Shown here one piece after another: positions 1-8,043 of a stretch of DNA of 13,037 nt (position 1 is the stretch's first letter; each line of letters opens with the position of its first letter). The stretch lies in NCBI GenBank assembly GCA_018985225.1, contig JADGIF010000242.1, forward strand, positions 1-13,037. The letters are read 5' to 3'. The position numbers and the translations under genes were made by a program. This DNA comes from Amoeboradix gromovi (lineage: Eukaryota; Sanchytriomycota; Sanchytriomycetes; Sanchytriales; Sanchytriaceae). The notes beneath the pieces were generated by a model. The model was given only the letters and a program-made list of their open reading frames with translations. It did not search any database and was not told the origin of the DNA.

Positions 1-2
1 TG

Positions 3-113
3 AATGGTGACAAAATACCAGTACCAATAAAAAGAAGTCCTATGATATTGAGAGTTGTTTATTTTTTGTCTTTTTCACTTTCACGCCAGCGGTTATACTA
101 TCAAAAATATTGA
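3..113 (+). other. Open frame running in from the left edge, possible 3' end of a gene
   Basis: A frame is open from the first complete codon to a TGA at 111-113 (36 codons). It contains one ATG at 42. From that ATG the peptide starts MILRVVYFLSFSLSRQR, which has a hydrophobic and arginine pattern that would suit a membrane anchor or mitochondrial presequence. I recognise no domain. It may be the tail of an upstream gene cut by the window edge, a leader exon of the mL54 gene at 253, or chance. I found no GT-AG pair that convincingly joins it to mL54. Confidence 0.15.
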
Positions 114-252
114 TTATAACTGACTGGACTTACTTGTAGAAAAGGTGATTTATTAATTAGTACTTTTGTATTCGAAAGAATATGATAGTATTTTCATATT
201 TTGGCCCGGCAGTAAACGATCTAAATGAGATTCGATCTCCTCGACACAAGTT

Positions 253-513
253 ATGGGACATCTTTCCCGAGCACTTAATAGGAATTTGCCAGTTGGGACT
301 GTGCTAGACGGATTAAAAGTATTTAAGTCTGAACCCGCTCCTCAGATACTAGATTCATATCCTGAATGGATAAACGAATTAACCAAGCCACCTTTAATAG
401 TTGTAAACCTACAAGAGTCATTTGATTCTAACCTTGGCGAGCAACGTGGAATAATTAGGAAATGGAGGAAGCAAACGATAAATAAGCAAAATATGATTAG
501 TAAATCTAAATAA
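253..513 (+). CDS. Mitochondrial large-subunit ribosomal protein mL54 (MRPL37/MRPL54 family)
   Basis: This 86-residue protein is a probable component of the mitochondrial 54S/39S ribosomal subunit. The family signature is visible: a short leader, then LPVGTVLDGLKVFK (about residues 13-26), then the acidic-aromatic block SYPEWINELTKPP (about 35-47), and a basic C-terminal tail (RGIIRKWRKQ) that would suit rRNA contact. Family members usually have the pattern (C)PAGT-L-GLN-(F/Y)K followed by YPEWLW, so the match is good although the usual Cys before P-GT is replaced by Leu. ATG 253 is the first possible start because an in-frame TGA lies at 226-228. The resulting presequence is only about 12 residues (MGHLSRALNRNL). 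It is basic but very short, so an upstream exon carrying a longer targeting peptide cannot be excluded. Confidence 0.78.
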   Translation: MGHLSRALNRNLPVGTVLDGLKVFKSEPAPQILDSYPEWINELTKPPLIVVNLQESFDSNLGEQRGIIRKWRKQTINKQNMISKSK

Positions 514-682
514 ATGCATTTTTGGACGTCAAAATCACCGGATCCGATCCTGCCAAATATCTTGAACAGATATAGCCGTTAAAAACCAACAATTGGTAAA
601 TATTTCGTAGCTTCTTACTGAATAAATGATAAGGTATGCAACGTAAATTAGTCTTACCCTAATTATTAAATTACCGCGCATT
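514..682. other. Intergenic, mL54 to homeodomain gene
   Basis: This AT-rich spacer must hold the mL54 3' end and the promoter of the homeodomain gene. A 60-codon minus-strand frame spans 535-717, but its predicted peptide is low-information and resembles nothing I know. No RNA gene is seen. Confidence 0.5.
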
Positions 683-736
683 ATGACTTCCTTGAATTTT
701 ATTCTGTTACATCGCAAAACGCCATCCAGTCAATGA
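683..736 (+). promoter_or_regulatory. uORF overlapping the start of the homeodomain gene
   Basis: ATG 683 opens a 17-codon reading frame (MTSLNFILLHRKTPSSQ) whose TGA stop at 734-736 lies inside the ATGATG that starts the homeodomain ORF. The arrangement is ATGATG with TGA in the middle. A ribosome translating the uORF would therefore terminate exactly on the main start codons. This suggests translational control by termination and reinitiation, or by leaky scanning. It applies only if the transcript starts upstream of 683, which the sequence does not show. Confidence 0.4.
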
Positions 737-1542
737 TGGAGCGAAGAAAAAGTCACAGAATACACGCGGATGCCTTGGACGATCTAGAACGAATATTTAG
801 AGCCACGCAATATCCTACAAACGAACAGCTGACCGAATTGGCGGACAGACATCTTCTAAATATAGAAAAGATCAGAAATTGGTTCAATAATCGAAAAGCA
901 AAAGAAAAAAGAATACACGATCAAGAGTTTGCAGAGAAAATTCGTAGTATGCCTATCAGCAAAGACGTGTTTGATTTGAATTTAGATTTACAATCGGGGG
1001 ATTCATTTAATTTACTTAGTCCTTCTAAACTAGACTGGGAGGTTTATGTTGCTATGAAGGAAAGAATTTTACAGCTTCAAAAGTTGTTAGCAGACGCTAC
1101 TCAAAACCAGCATTTAATCGTGGACCAACAAAGTTATTTACAGAACTCTCTGATAAAATACATACACAACGGCTTGATCAATTCCATGTCTAATATCACT
1201 GATTATAGAATGGAGCGAACGATCAACTTGTCTAGAGATACCTCTTTTGTCAACGTGTTTCAAATCTTTTTTGATGTTTACAATGTTGGTCAGCTGGATA
1301 ATCATTCTCAAGACATAGAATTTCAACTAGAAAAAAATATCCTCAAGGTATCTTATTTCTATAAAAAATTGAACGAGCTTGGGAGAATTACAGCTAACGT
1401 TAAGTTAGATTCCTTGGGATTCAGCAAATCGCTGGAGCAGACAAGAATGGATGTGGATTTGGAATCCATTAAATTGAAGTACGATAATAAGGAGAAGATT
1501 GTGTATTTGCACATACAGGTTGGACTAAAGCCATATGTTTGA
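733..1542 (+). CDS. Homeodomain transcription factor
   Basis: The protein has 269 residues with an N-terminal 60-residue homeodomain (about residues 3-62) and is expected to be a sequence-specific DNA-binding nuclear protein. Helix 1 carries the conserved Leu and Phe of homeodomain positions 16 and 20 (DDLERIF), and helix 3 reads KIRNWFNNRKAKEKR. In standard numbering, W48, F49 and N51 are present, while position 50 is Asn and position 53 is Lys instead of the usual Arg. There is no three-residue TALE loop insertion. The remaining 200 residues contain a leucine/glutamine-rich helix (about 100-140, possible dimerisation) and a C-terminal part rich in beta-like alternation that I do not recognise. 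Two ATGs in tandem (733 and 736) begin the frame; a uORF overlaps them. No intron is needed. Confidence 0.85.
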   Translation: MMERRKSHRIHADALDDLERIFRATQYPTNEQLTELADRHLLNIEKIRNWFNNRKAKEKRIHDQEFAEKIRSMPISKDVFDLNLDLQSGDSFNLLSPSKLDWEVYVAMKERILQLQKLLADATQNQHLIVDQQSYLQNSLIKYIHNGLINSMSNITDYRMERTINLSRDTSFVNVFQIFFDVYNVGQLDNHSQDIEFQLEKNILKVSYFYKKLNELGRITANVKLDSLGFSKSLEQTRMDVDLESIKLKYDNKEKIVYLHIQVGLKPYV

Positions 1543-1693
1543 AAGTAAATCATATATTATACTAAACATCCAAGTGGTGTAACTTTCTACTTTAAATACA
1601 CTTTCATTCAAAATACATATACTATTCGGAGTTTAGACGCACGTCTTGTCTAAAACGAATAAAATGAATCCTTCGGCTAGATAGATTTAAAAC
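1543..1693. other. Intergenic spacer
   Basis: This short AT-rich spacer lies between two co-directional genes. No ORF, RNA gene or clear motif was seen. Confidence 0.5.
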
Positions 1694-2053
1694 ATGATGG
1701 AATTAACAACCAATGCTGCAAATATTTATAATTTCGAACTCAACGTTGAGTTAACAGGATACAGTAATGGTACAATCAAAGAACTATGCAAAAGAAGAGA
1801 TGATGTCGCACTTATGAAGAACAAAACAATGGCAGAGTTTTACAACTTGGGCGACAAAATAAAAAATGTTTATTTGGAATACAATCGAAATGGCGGTAAC
1901 CCGGATACTTTGCAAACATTGGAAGCATTGAGCAATGAGATCCAAGCCTTGATATACCATTACCATGTTTTGGCAGAGATGCTAGATGACATTAGTAGTC
2001 AATTAAATAGTGTTTTAAAGCGTCGATCGTTTTCCTCAAAGTCTTTAAAATAA
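1694..2053 (+). CDS. Uncharacterised small helical protein
   Basis: This 119-residue ORF has no domain I can name. It begins with two ATGs (1694, 1697). Residues 30-62 and 70-108 look like two amphipathic helices separated by a Gly/Asn turn (NRNGGNPDT), followed by a basic Ser/Lys tail (KRRSFSSKSLK). Such helical hairpins are common among small subunits of multi-protein complexes (kinetochore, BLOC/BORC and Mediator small subunits all look like this), but no family-specific motif is visible. It lies 67 bp upstream of the Mis18-like gene on the same strand, which is adjacency and not evidence of function. It is probably a real gene, given its ordered heptad-like hydrophobic pattern and good spacing. 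Confidence 0.6.
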   Translation: MMELTTNAANIYNFELNVELTGYSNGTIKELCKRRDDVALMKNKTMAEFYNLGDKIKNVYLEYNRNGGNPDTLQTLEALSNEIQALIYHYHVLAEMLDDISSQLNSVLKRRSFSSKSLK

Positions 2054-2120
2054 TAATAAACGTTTTTAATTTTTTCAGTTAGCTTCGCGTCCTCCTAGAA
2101 ACAAATATTTTCTCAGTTAC

Positions 2121-3314
2121 ATGCCCAACGTTGTAATTTATTACTGTAAAATCTGTAATACCCTTATATCCGATTCCACTCATCTGGTTGGCACTGTCGT
2201 CCTTACAGCACCAGTCATTATTTTTGACAAGGCATTTTTAGATCTCAAAACTAAAGAATTATTAAAATTCGACAATTTATTCCATATTGGCTATAGGTTG
2301 AAATGTAAATGTAATCTATTACTCGGATTTAATTTGATCTCATCTGACGGCTTTCTGCAGAAGCTTTTAGGTTTGTTTTGTATTAAAGAGTCTCTCTTAT
2401 TAAAGTACTGCATAAATATCCAAATTGAGGGATTAGATGAGCTAGAGAACCCAGCTGACGCTATCCCGACTTCCTTTGGGGCCTTGAATAAGGAATCGCC
2501 TTCTTGTTCGTTGTTAATAAGCAAAAAAATAAATAATAGTTTGAAACAAAACCTATGTACAAAAGGATCAGCGAGGCAATCTAACTCCTGGCGCATTGAA
2601 GTTCCGAATACTGTGTCAGTTAATCCAAGTTTGAAAGCAGAATTGGAGGCTCTTCCATCCGATTTACATGGTAAAATGACCAATCAAAACGGTATGAATG
2701 GTAGTACTCAACTTACCAAACTGCCCAAGGTAGCTTTGGATAATAATCAGCTTACGAAAAATTCCATAAAAGCGCTACCAGTCCAAAGAAATTCTTCATC
2801 GGAGAGGAACCGCATTCACCAAAACGCCACATCTTCCCAATTCTCTTACACACCTCAGCAAGAATCCCTAGGATATATCTGGCAGATTCGAAATTACGAT
2901 CCACCAGTTCAATCACATTTTCAAGGTTATGAGCAGATACGTGGGACATCTAAGGATTACTACAATTATCCAGTAGATTCTTTCACGTATCCTCCTGACC
3001 AGCAGGCTCGTCATGGGCCTCCGCGTTTCCCAGTTTTGAATATTACAGAAGCGCCGCAATGCAAGGGTTATGAGCCCGGCTACATGCAACCGCGAGTGCG
3101 GTATGGAAACCCTTTATATTCTACCCCAAATATGCCGGGCGAACCCCGATCAAACACTCAACACATAAACCAGCAGATGCAACAAGTTCAGTCACCAACA
3201 CAGTGCATACAGAGTAGCAGCAGTGCTCAATTGTCTAGCCAGCAGGCGCAAAGGCGCCATGTCAATATTAGACCGAAGCCAAGCCTCCATCAAAATCAGC
3301 AGGCTCCGAAATGA
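2121..3314 (+). CDS. Mis18-like (yippee/Mis18 fold) centromere protein with a long disordered tail
   Basis: The first 100 or so of 397 residues resemble the Mis18/yippee zinc-binding fold, which in the Mis18 complex licenses CENP-A deposition at centromeres. Visible features are a first zinc knuckle CKIC (C9, C12) followed by NTLISDSTHLVG, close to the family's C-x2-C-(N/R)T-(I/V)-(I/S/G)DS. After a 45-residue span comes GYRLKCKCNLLLGFN, which occupies the place of the second knuckle and of the following strand (family: C-x2-C...(I/L)GR-Y). Here the second pair is C62-K-C64, so one residue is missing from the usual C-x2-C. A Phe/Leu strand (GLFCIKESLLLKYCI) corresponds to the end of the fold. 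Residues 120-397 are Ser/Asn/Gln/Pro-rich and look disordered, with a Gln-rich end. ATG 2121 sits just before the fold, as expected. Mis18 is favoured over other yippee proteins because of the STHLVG segment. Confidence 0.68.
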   Translation: MPNVVIYYCKICNTLISDSTHLVGTVVLTAPVIIFDKAFLDLKTKELLKFDNLFHIGYRLKCKCNLLLGFNLISSDGFLQKLLGLFCIKESLLLKYCINIQIEGLDELENPADAIPTSFGALNKESPSCSLLISKKINNSLKQNLCTKGSARQSNSWRIEVPNTVSVNPSLKAELEALPSDLHGKMTNQNGMNGSTQLTKLPKVALDNNQLTKNSIKALPVQRNSSSERNRIHQNATSSQFSYTPQQESLGYIWQIRNYDPPVQSHFQGYEQIRGTSKDYYNYPVDSFTYPPDQQARHGPPRFPVLNITEAPQCKGYEPGYMQPRVRYGNPLYSTPNMPGEPRSNTQHINQQMQQVQSPTQCIQSSSSAQLSSQQAQRRHVNIRPKPSLHQNQQAPK

Positions 3315-3657
3315 TGTTGCTTTTTAATGGTTATCAACGTGATCAATTTCTGAGCACTAGCATCTTATGATTAGTCTAACCTGAAGAGGTTAACATAAAC
3401 CTGTAGTTTACTGGCTATCCCATCAGATCTTGTATACCCTTTGGAGATGGGCTGTTAATTGCAACGGGGAAGTAGTACTTGTCATAATGAAAGGATACAG
3501 TACTTGAAGGCATCATTATAAGCGTAAAATAATATTTTACTACAGCAAATCCTCTTGCTTATATGGTAACTACATTTTTGCTGATGTTCCTAGCGCTATT
3601 TGGTGGTATAAACCAGATAATATCACGTCTATTTCAATTATTTATTGGATTATTTGC
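3315..3657. other. Intergenic region between convergent 3' ends
   Basis: This 343-bp stretch separates the Mis18-like gene (+) from VTC4 (-). It should contain both 3' UTRs and polyadenylation regions. No ORF or RNA gene is supported. An 18-nt GT-AG string at 3389-3406 superficially resembles the tiny introns of this window but lies in no coding frame. Confidence 0.5.
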
Positions 3658-5593
3658 TTATTTTTCTGTAAGTTTTAGTATAAAGTTAACTAAAACAGCT
3701 AGAAACAGAGCAACCACTATGACTATCGGACCAACTTGGTCATCATAAGGCCCCGGTTCTTTATTTCTTATCATATTAGCTCTCCATCTGAACAAGTATA
3801 AGGCATATATCATTACTCCTACATTAGTTATGACTACCCATGGCTACCAACGTGAATATTATTCCGCTAATCCTACCTACCTGATCGCCAAAGTTCAATA
3901 GCCCTACACTCAAACCTCCCAATACCGTTACGAAATGCAACCAGCTCAAGAAAGTTCGCTCGTTGGCAAAATACACTTTGGGTTCTACTCTTACTGGCAC
4001 TGCTATCCTTTTATTCTGCTGATTAGGGAATGACTCTCTTGGTAACAGCGGTTCTGCCTCGATCTGATTATTAAATAATCTTTTAAAAAATTGAGAGATT
4101 TGTTGCTTGTATCCTGGCTCAACTGGTTGTATTTCCTCGGACTCTGAGTCACTAATCTCTATTGCTTGTTGTTGAGGTGTCTTCTGGCTCACAGATTGGG
4201 ATTGCTGCAGGATACTGGGCTTCAGTATGTCCTTGTCCATTTGAGGTAGCCAAAATGGCAGCAATGAGACATATTTCTCCAACAATGTTGCACATCCGTG
4301 GATAAATTTACTAAATTTGGGTACTGCTTCAACCAGATGGGAATTTATTAAGTCACTAACCCAGTCAGGTATATCGTTACCAACTGCAGTTTGTAACTTT
4401 ACTTCCAGCACAGCATACTGAAATAGGTGAACATCATCTTTAGTGATATTTGTAAATGGATAGTCGATACCAATATCCATTCTACGCCAATTGTTACAAC
4501 ATCTGTCTGTGTTATCAAAATTGTCTTCGCGAACCATAGTTAGTTCAGTATCTAAGCTGATACGAACAGAAGCGTCATTCGGAAGTTGGAAGGCAGTGCG
4601 ATTGTAAAAAGTACGCATTACCGGCTGCAGTCTATTATCAATAATAGTGTTTTGAACTTGGTCAGCCAAACTTTTTAATTTATCCAGTTCAGCGTTTGAT
4701 TTTAGTCCACGCTCTTTTAGCTTCTCTAATTGAACGTCATAGTTGTACGACTTGTTTAAAAATGAGTTGACGTACTTTTCTTTTATGGGAAACCGTTCCT
4801 TGACGCTCTGTTCACCAGTCCAATCTTCCTTGTGGGTTTTGCGCTCAACAAATATTTCTTGCTCATTTAAATCGCCGTACCATCGCAATCGAATTGCCTG
4901 GGCGTTTTCATTCTTTTCAATCCTACCCTTGTACAGATGCATGTCCTTGTTGTCAAAGTAGATACTGGTAATTGCTGGATTATGAGCTTCTCTATTAAAT
5001 ATAAGAACTGGCAAATGCTTTAATATTCGTAATTTTACTTCCATAACATGTTCTGGATGAACCCAGTATTTAGTAGTGCTACGTAAAAATTGAGTGTTCT
5101 TGTCTTGTTGAGCAGAGAGACGATCAGGATCAAAATTTAGTTTCGCATATAATTCACTTAATTGGTAGATTAAATCATCATAATTTTGCATATGAAATGG
5201 CATAGACTTGAGTTTAATCATGTACATCTGCTTGAGCACATATGTCGTATGCTTATCGTGTTTCTTTAAGATTTTCATCAAAGCAGTATAGTTTAAACGA
5301 GTGAATTGAGCTAATAAATGGACTTGATTGCTGGTTGTGTTTAATAAATTAGTATTTGGGTTATTTTTGATTTTAGAGATATCTTGAATGATGATTTTGT
5401 AGTTGGTTTGTTGAAATTCAATCATTTTAGATAATTCTGTATCGAGGGTGTTGATGAAATCTGCTTCATCAGAATCGGCAATAGGCAAATGTAATGTCAT
5501 CTTTTTGATTTTGTTCTTGAGCATATCATAATGAATATAATATTCCTTCCATGGTGAATGTAGAGATTGTGTTAAATGCTGCCCAAATTTCAT
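3658..5593 (-). CDS. VTC4: Vacuolar transporter chaperone polyphosphate polymerase, VTC4-like (two exons)
   Basis: This is an SPX-VTC-DUF202 protein of 638 residues, made of exons 5593-3838 and 3818-3658. VTC4 makes polyphosphate from ATP and moves it into the vacuole. Start ATG 5593 gives MKFGQHL, the canonical SPX N-terminus; the open frame extends 8 codons further upstream but begins there at TTG. SPX (about 1-147) has the inositol-pyrophosphate pocket signature ([14 protein letters not shown]). The catalytic tunnel (about 176-440) has [40 protein letters not shown] and PKFSKFIHG, the blocks that hold the family's catalytic Arg, Glu and Lys residues. An acidic Gln/Ser linker follows, then DUF202 (about 535-638) with [17 protein letters not shown] and three membrane helices. 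N-terminal resemblance (DF...ELSKM) favours VTC4 over VTC2/3. The last 52 residues are reached only across the 19-nt gap at 3819-3837. Confidence 0.9.
3819..3837 (-). other. 19-nt intron in VTC4
   Basis: On the minus strand this reads GTAGTCATAACTAATGTAG. Without removal the frame stops at TAA 3826-3824, just after VAMG. Removing the 19 nt joins ATG-G to GA-GTA and gives VAMGVMIYAL, matching the DUF202 block recalled from yeast Vtc1 (VAMG-x-MIYAL) with no gap. The conserved tail then follows ([22 protein letters not shown], two membrane helices, NFILKL) up to an in-frame TAA at 3660-3658. The string has GT and AG ends and a CTAAT branch-like motif abutting GTAG. Confidence 0.8.
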
Positions 5594-5760
5594 AGTTTCC
5601 TCCTGATATGGGACCAAATTCGAGAAAATGTCCCCAACTATAAGTTGGAGGACTAGCGCGAATTCCTAAGACACAGAGTCTAAACCTGCAGCCGTTTAGA
5701 ACAGCGCAAACTTGCATTAAGAAAAAGTATTATTGCTCCACATAATTATTTATTAAAAGT
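5594..5760. other. Spacer between GPCR 3' end and VTC4 start
   Basis: This 167-bp spacer must carry the VTC4 promoter and the GPCR terminator region. No clear motif was recognised. Confidence 0.4.
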
Positions 5761-6663
5761 TTACAAATCTTCAGCAACTCTAGTGGATTCAGTTCCTGAA
5801 TGTGACAACTTCTGGTAAGAAGCACTACTGCTCTGGCTTTCATTCCCTGATTTTGAAGAATTCACTTTTTTGAAGATAACACCCTGAATACTTAAATAAA
5901 TTATACAGTTTAGTGCACCCTGTAATGGCAGAGTGGCAGCCTGTATAATTTGCAACCAGAATATTTCTTCACCGGTTACAGTTTGGACTATACGAGTTAT
6001 ACTTGACGGACCAAAAGAAATGCATAAAGCAGCCACGTAGTACAACTGGTTTTTAGCAGATCTCATAGTTTTTTTGCTTAGCTTAAATCCTGAGTCTCGC
6101 TGTTTATTCCTTATGAATAATAAAACAGAGAATGCTACCATAATATTGTAAGTAACGCAGAAAAAGACCCAAGCATAAAAGGAACCGAATCTTAAACCGA
6201 TTTCTGATGAATTAAACCAACACCATCCGCCAACAGGCACCATGGAATCTCTTGAGATACCAATTATTCCACCGACAATTGGGATACCCCAAGCTATAGC
6301 GTGATAAAAAGGTTCCAGTCGATTCGCTTTCTCAGCATTTACTCCAAAAATAACACGCAAAAGAATATTTGTTGTGTGGGCAAAATTCCAAAGTGGTGCA
6401 GCCAAAGTCATCTCAATTACAAAGCCCTGAAAGGTACAAGAATATTGATTATCAAAGAACCAAGGACCAATAAAAAACATCACAGAGCAAACAAAATCTA
6501 AAATGCTCATGTAAAATATTATTCTTTGCGATAAATTTCGTTTTAGCGCTTCCTCGGAGTTGAAGAAACGATGCAATATAACCGAACTTCCAATGATACT
6601 GGGAACACTGGCAACCTTAGTTACTATTCCCAGTATTTCATATTTTTGAGAAGTGGATAACAT
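5761..6663 (-). CDS. Seven-transmembrane receptor, Dictyostelium cAMP-receptor-like (class E) family
   Basis: This 300-residue integral membrane protein has seven hydrophobic helices near residues 9-31, 47-70, 76-104, 119-138, 159-184, 203-227 and 238-258. Motifs typical of the Dicty_CAR/cAMP-receptor-like group in fungi are visible: a Cys at the start of helix 3 (SCTFQGF, C76) that can pair with Cys148 in the second extracellular loop (GGWCWF), the WCW element itself, and LQGALNCIIY in helix 7. The Ser-rich tail (about 269-291) is a likely phosphorylation region. It would be a plasma-membrane GPCR acting through a heterotrimeric G protein. The ligand cannot be read from sequence; fungal relatives are linked to nutrient and cAMP signalling. 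It is a single exon with ATG at 6663. The third intracellular loop is short and basic (RNKQRDSGFKLSKK). Confidence 0.82.
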   Translation of the reverse strand: MLSTSQKYEILGIVTKVASVPSIIGSSVILHRFFNSEEALKRNLSQRIIFYMSILDFVCSVMFFIGPWFFDNQYSCTFQGFVIEMTLAAPLWNFAHTTNILLRVIFGVNAEKANRLEPFYHAIAWGIPIVGGIIGISRDSMVPVGGWCWFNSSEIGLRFGSFYAWVFFCVTYNIMVAFSVLLFIRNKQRDSGFKLSKKTMRSAKNQLYYVAALCISFGPSSITRIVQTVTGEEIFWLQIIQAATLPLQGALNCIIYLSIQGVIFKKVNSSKSGNESQSSSASYQKLSHSGTESTRVAEDL

Positions 6664-8043
6664 TAACTCCAGGTTGTATCTAAATTTACCCTCTTTTGAT
6701 AGTTGAGCATAGATCGCGAAATGAGCCCAACATGTGACTTTTGCGTGGCAATTGTGTTAACCAAAGTTGTATGATAAGGTATACTCCATGAGGAAAAAAG
6801 TTATTGAATTTTATAAAGTATTGCGAAAGTTAAAAAGAAGAGTAAGAATGCTAGTATAGTATTTCGGGTAGTTTTTGGCTCGTATTACAGATAATACGAT
6901 TCCTAAAACCCAATTATCTTTCCTATCACTGACCACTTTACCCTGATGAGAAAATGATGGCGGACAAGATGAATCCTTTTCGATTTTATGTCAAAGATCT
7001 GCTTGAAAATTTTATATAAAACATTGTGCACGTGTACTGTCCAATCAAAATTAGAAAACATGCCGAATGTTTTAAGTAGCCCGCTTAGTATGAAAGAATG
7101 GTAAAAAGAAGTCTTAGGTTGATGTCCAAACCCGACCAAAAAGTATTCAGAATTTCTCTAAACAAGTTATATGACGCTTTACTCTAACACTACTAGACTC
7201 AATGTACTTTAAAGCTTCGGTTAAACAATAGCCCCAACGCAGTAAACTACCATAAAAGAGATCAAAGATTTACTGAACTGATACATAACTTTAACTCTTA
7301 ACTTCTGGAGATCTCGAGCAATAATTTAATAATCACCTTGTCTTCAGCTTTCCTTTCATATCTTTCTTGGGCATAGAAACAGGATCATAGTATCAAAAAG
7401 GTAGTTATCCAAGCCTTCACCATTACCGAGAGTCTAACAAGATAGGCCTGCATCAACATGCTTTACTCTTAAAGTCACTGTCAGTGAGAACTAAAATTGA
7501 TATGATAAAACTCAGTACTTAATTCATAGTGCCTGACTAACCTAAGGCCATGAACAGCTTTATAAGGTAGAAACCGTGTTGGCCTTGGTTCTCAGTTAGA
7601 ACTACCAGATGACTTGAGCTGTGGCCATGCGGTATCAGAATCAAGAAACTGGTGTGAGCAATTGGCAGAAAGGCAATGATGCTGCCTATCGCATAGCGTG
7701 AAACATCTAATACTATTTTAGCTGTAATTGGAATGGTAGGTTCAAAGTAATTTCATTGTACACATTGTGATGTAGATGTAAATTGGGATGCAGATGCGTG
7801 TTTTAACAACCCTCAAGTCCATAATTTTAAAAAGATTGCCAATGATGGACAAAGCGCAGCAAGAAATTGCCCTAGTCTGAAATAACACAATACCAGAATT
7901 TGCCCGCCATTCCAAATTTTTTGCTTTCGAGACAGCCTTGTTTACAAAGGATGTTATGAAACAAGTTCATCTCGTTGTGCTCACCTATTGCTTACCCACA
8001 TTCATTTGACCCCTCTTGGAGATATCTTTTGAAACTTAGAAAT
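6664..8043. other. 1.4-kb region without a supported gene
   Basis: This divergent intergenic region lies between the GPCR and the BAR-protein gene. It includes a 78-codon minus-strand frame (6903-7139) and a stop-free minus-strand stretch (7537-7752, no ATG near its start). Neither has recognisable protein features. The only suggestive remnant is the zinc-ribbon-like stretch at 7751-7885. The region is otherwise stop-rich in all frames and looks like promoter sequence plus decayed insertion material. The in-frame stop at 7957-7959 limits the BAR gene's 5' extension. Confidence 0.5.
7751..7885 (+). pseudogene. Possible zinc-ribbon relic of a TnpB/Fanzor-type protein
   Basis: One forward frame reads FHCTHCDVDVNWDADACFN and, 24 residues on, NDGQSAARNC before a TAA. 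The pattern C-x2-C followed by (N)-x-D-x-(N/D)-A-C-x-N resembles the last zinc knuckle and RuvC-III segment of TnpB/Fanzor nucleases (C-x2-C ... RD-x-NAARN). The Arg before the catalytic Asp is Trp here, and no upstream nuclease sequence is readable. It is not a copy of the other two relics in the window. It may well be chance. Confidence 0.2.

Noticed and set aside
212-229. 18-nt GT-AG string upstream of mL54 that would remove the in-frame TGA at 226
   Set aside because: The upstream frame it opens (157-211) has no ATG and no family sequence, and the acceptor is GAG without the YTAAY-GTAG block seen in the two supported introns.
224-242. GAGATTCGATCTC looks like a tRNA T-arm
   Set aside because: The stem is too short in T-arm register and there is no matching acceptor, D-arm or anticodon arm around it.
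535-717. Minus-strand 60-codon frame between mL54 and the homeodomain gene
   Set aside because: It has no recognisable motif and overlaps the likely promoter of the homeodomain gene; its length is within chance for this base composition.
2291-2683. Minus-strand 130-codon frame
   Set aside because: It lies wholly antisense to the Mis18-like gene, whose sense reading has the zinc knuckle and fold features.
3389-3406. 18-nt GT...CTGTAG string resembling the tiny introns
   Set aside because: It lies between two stop codons of convergent genes and interrupts no coding frame.
3563-3748. Plus-strand 61-codon hydrophobic frame (possible small membrane protein)
   Set aside because: It is antisense to the second exon of VTC4, whose membrane helices are the conserved reading; the plus frame is a shadow.
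6903-7139. Minus-strand 78-codon frame upstream of the GPCR
   Set aside because: It has an ATG but no domain, low-complexity hydrophobic/basic content and no neighbouring evidence of a gene.
7529-7546. 18-nt GT-AG string containing GACTAAC
   Set aside because: It joins no recognisable coding frames; the length also differs from 19.
7537-7752. Minus-strand stop-free stretch of 72 codons with hydrophobic runs
   Set aside because: It has no ATG except three codons before its end and no recognisable motif; probably chance.
7975-8043. Upstream extension of the BAR protein by 23 codons
   Set aside because: The extended frame begins at TTG, not ATG; ATG 8044 is the first proper start after the in-frame stop at 7957.
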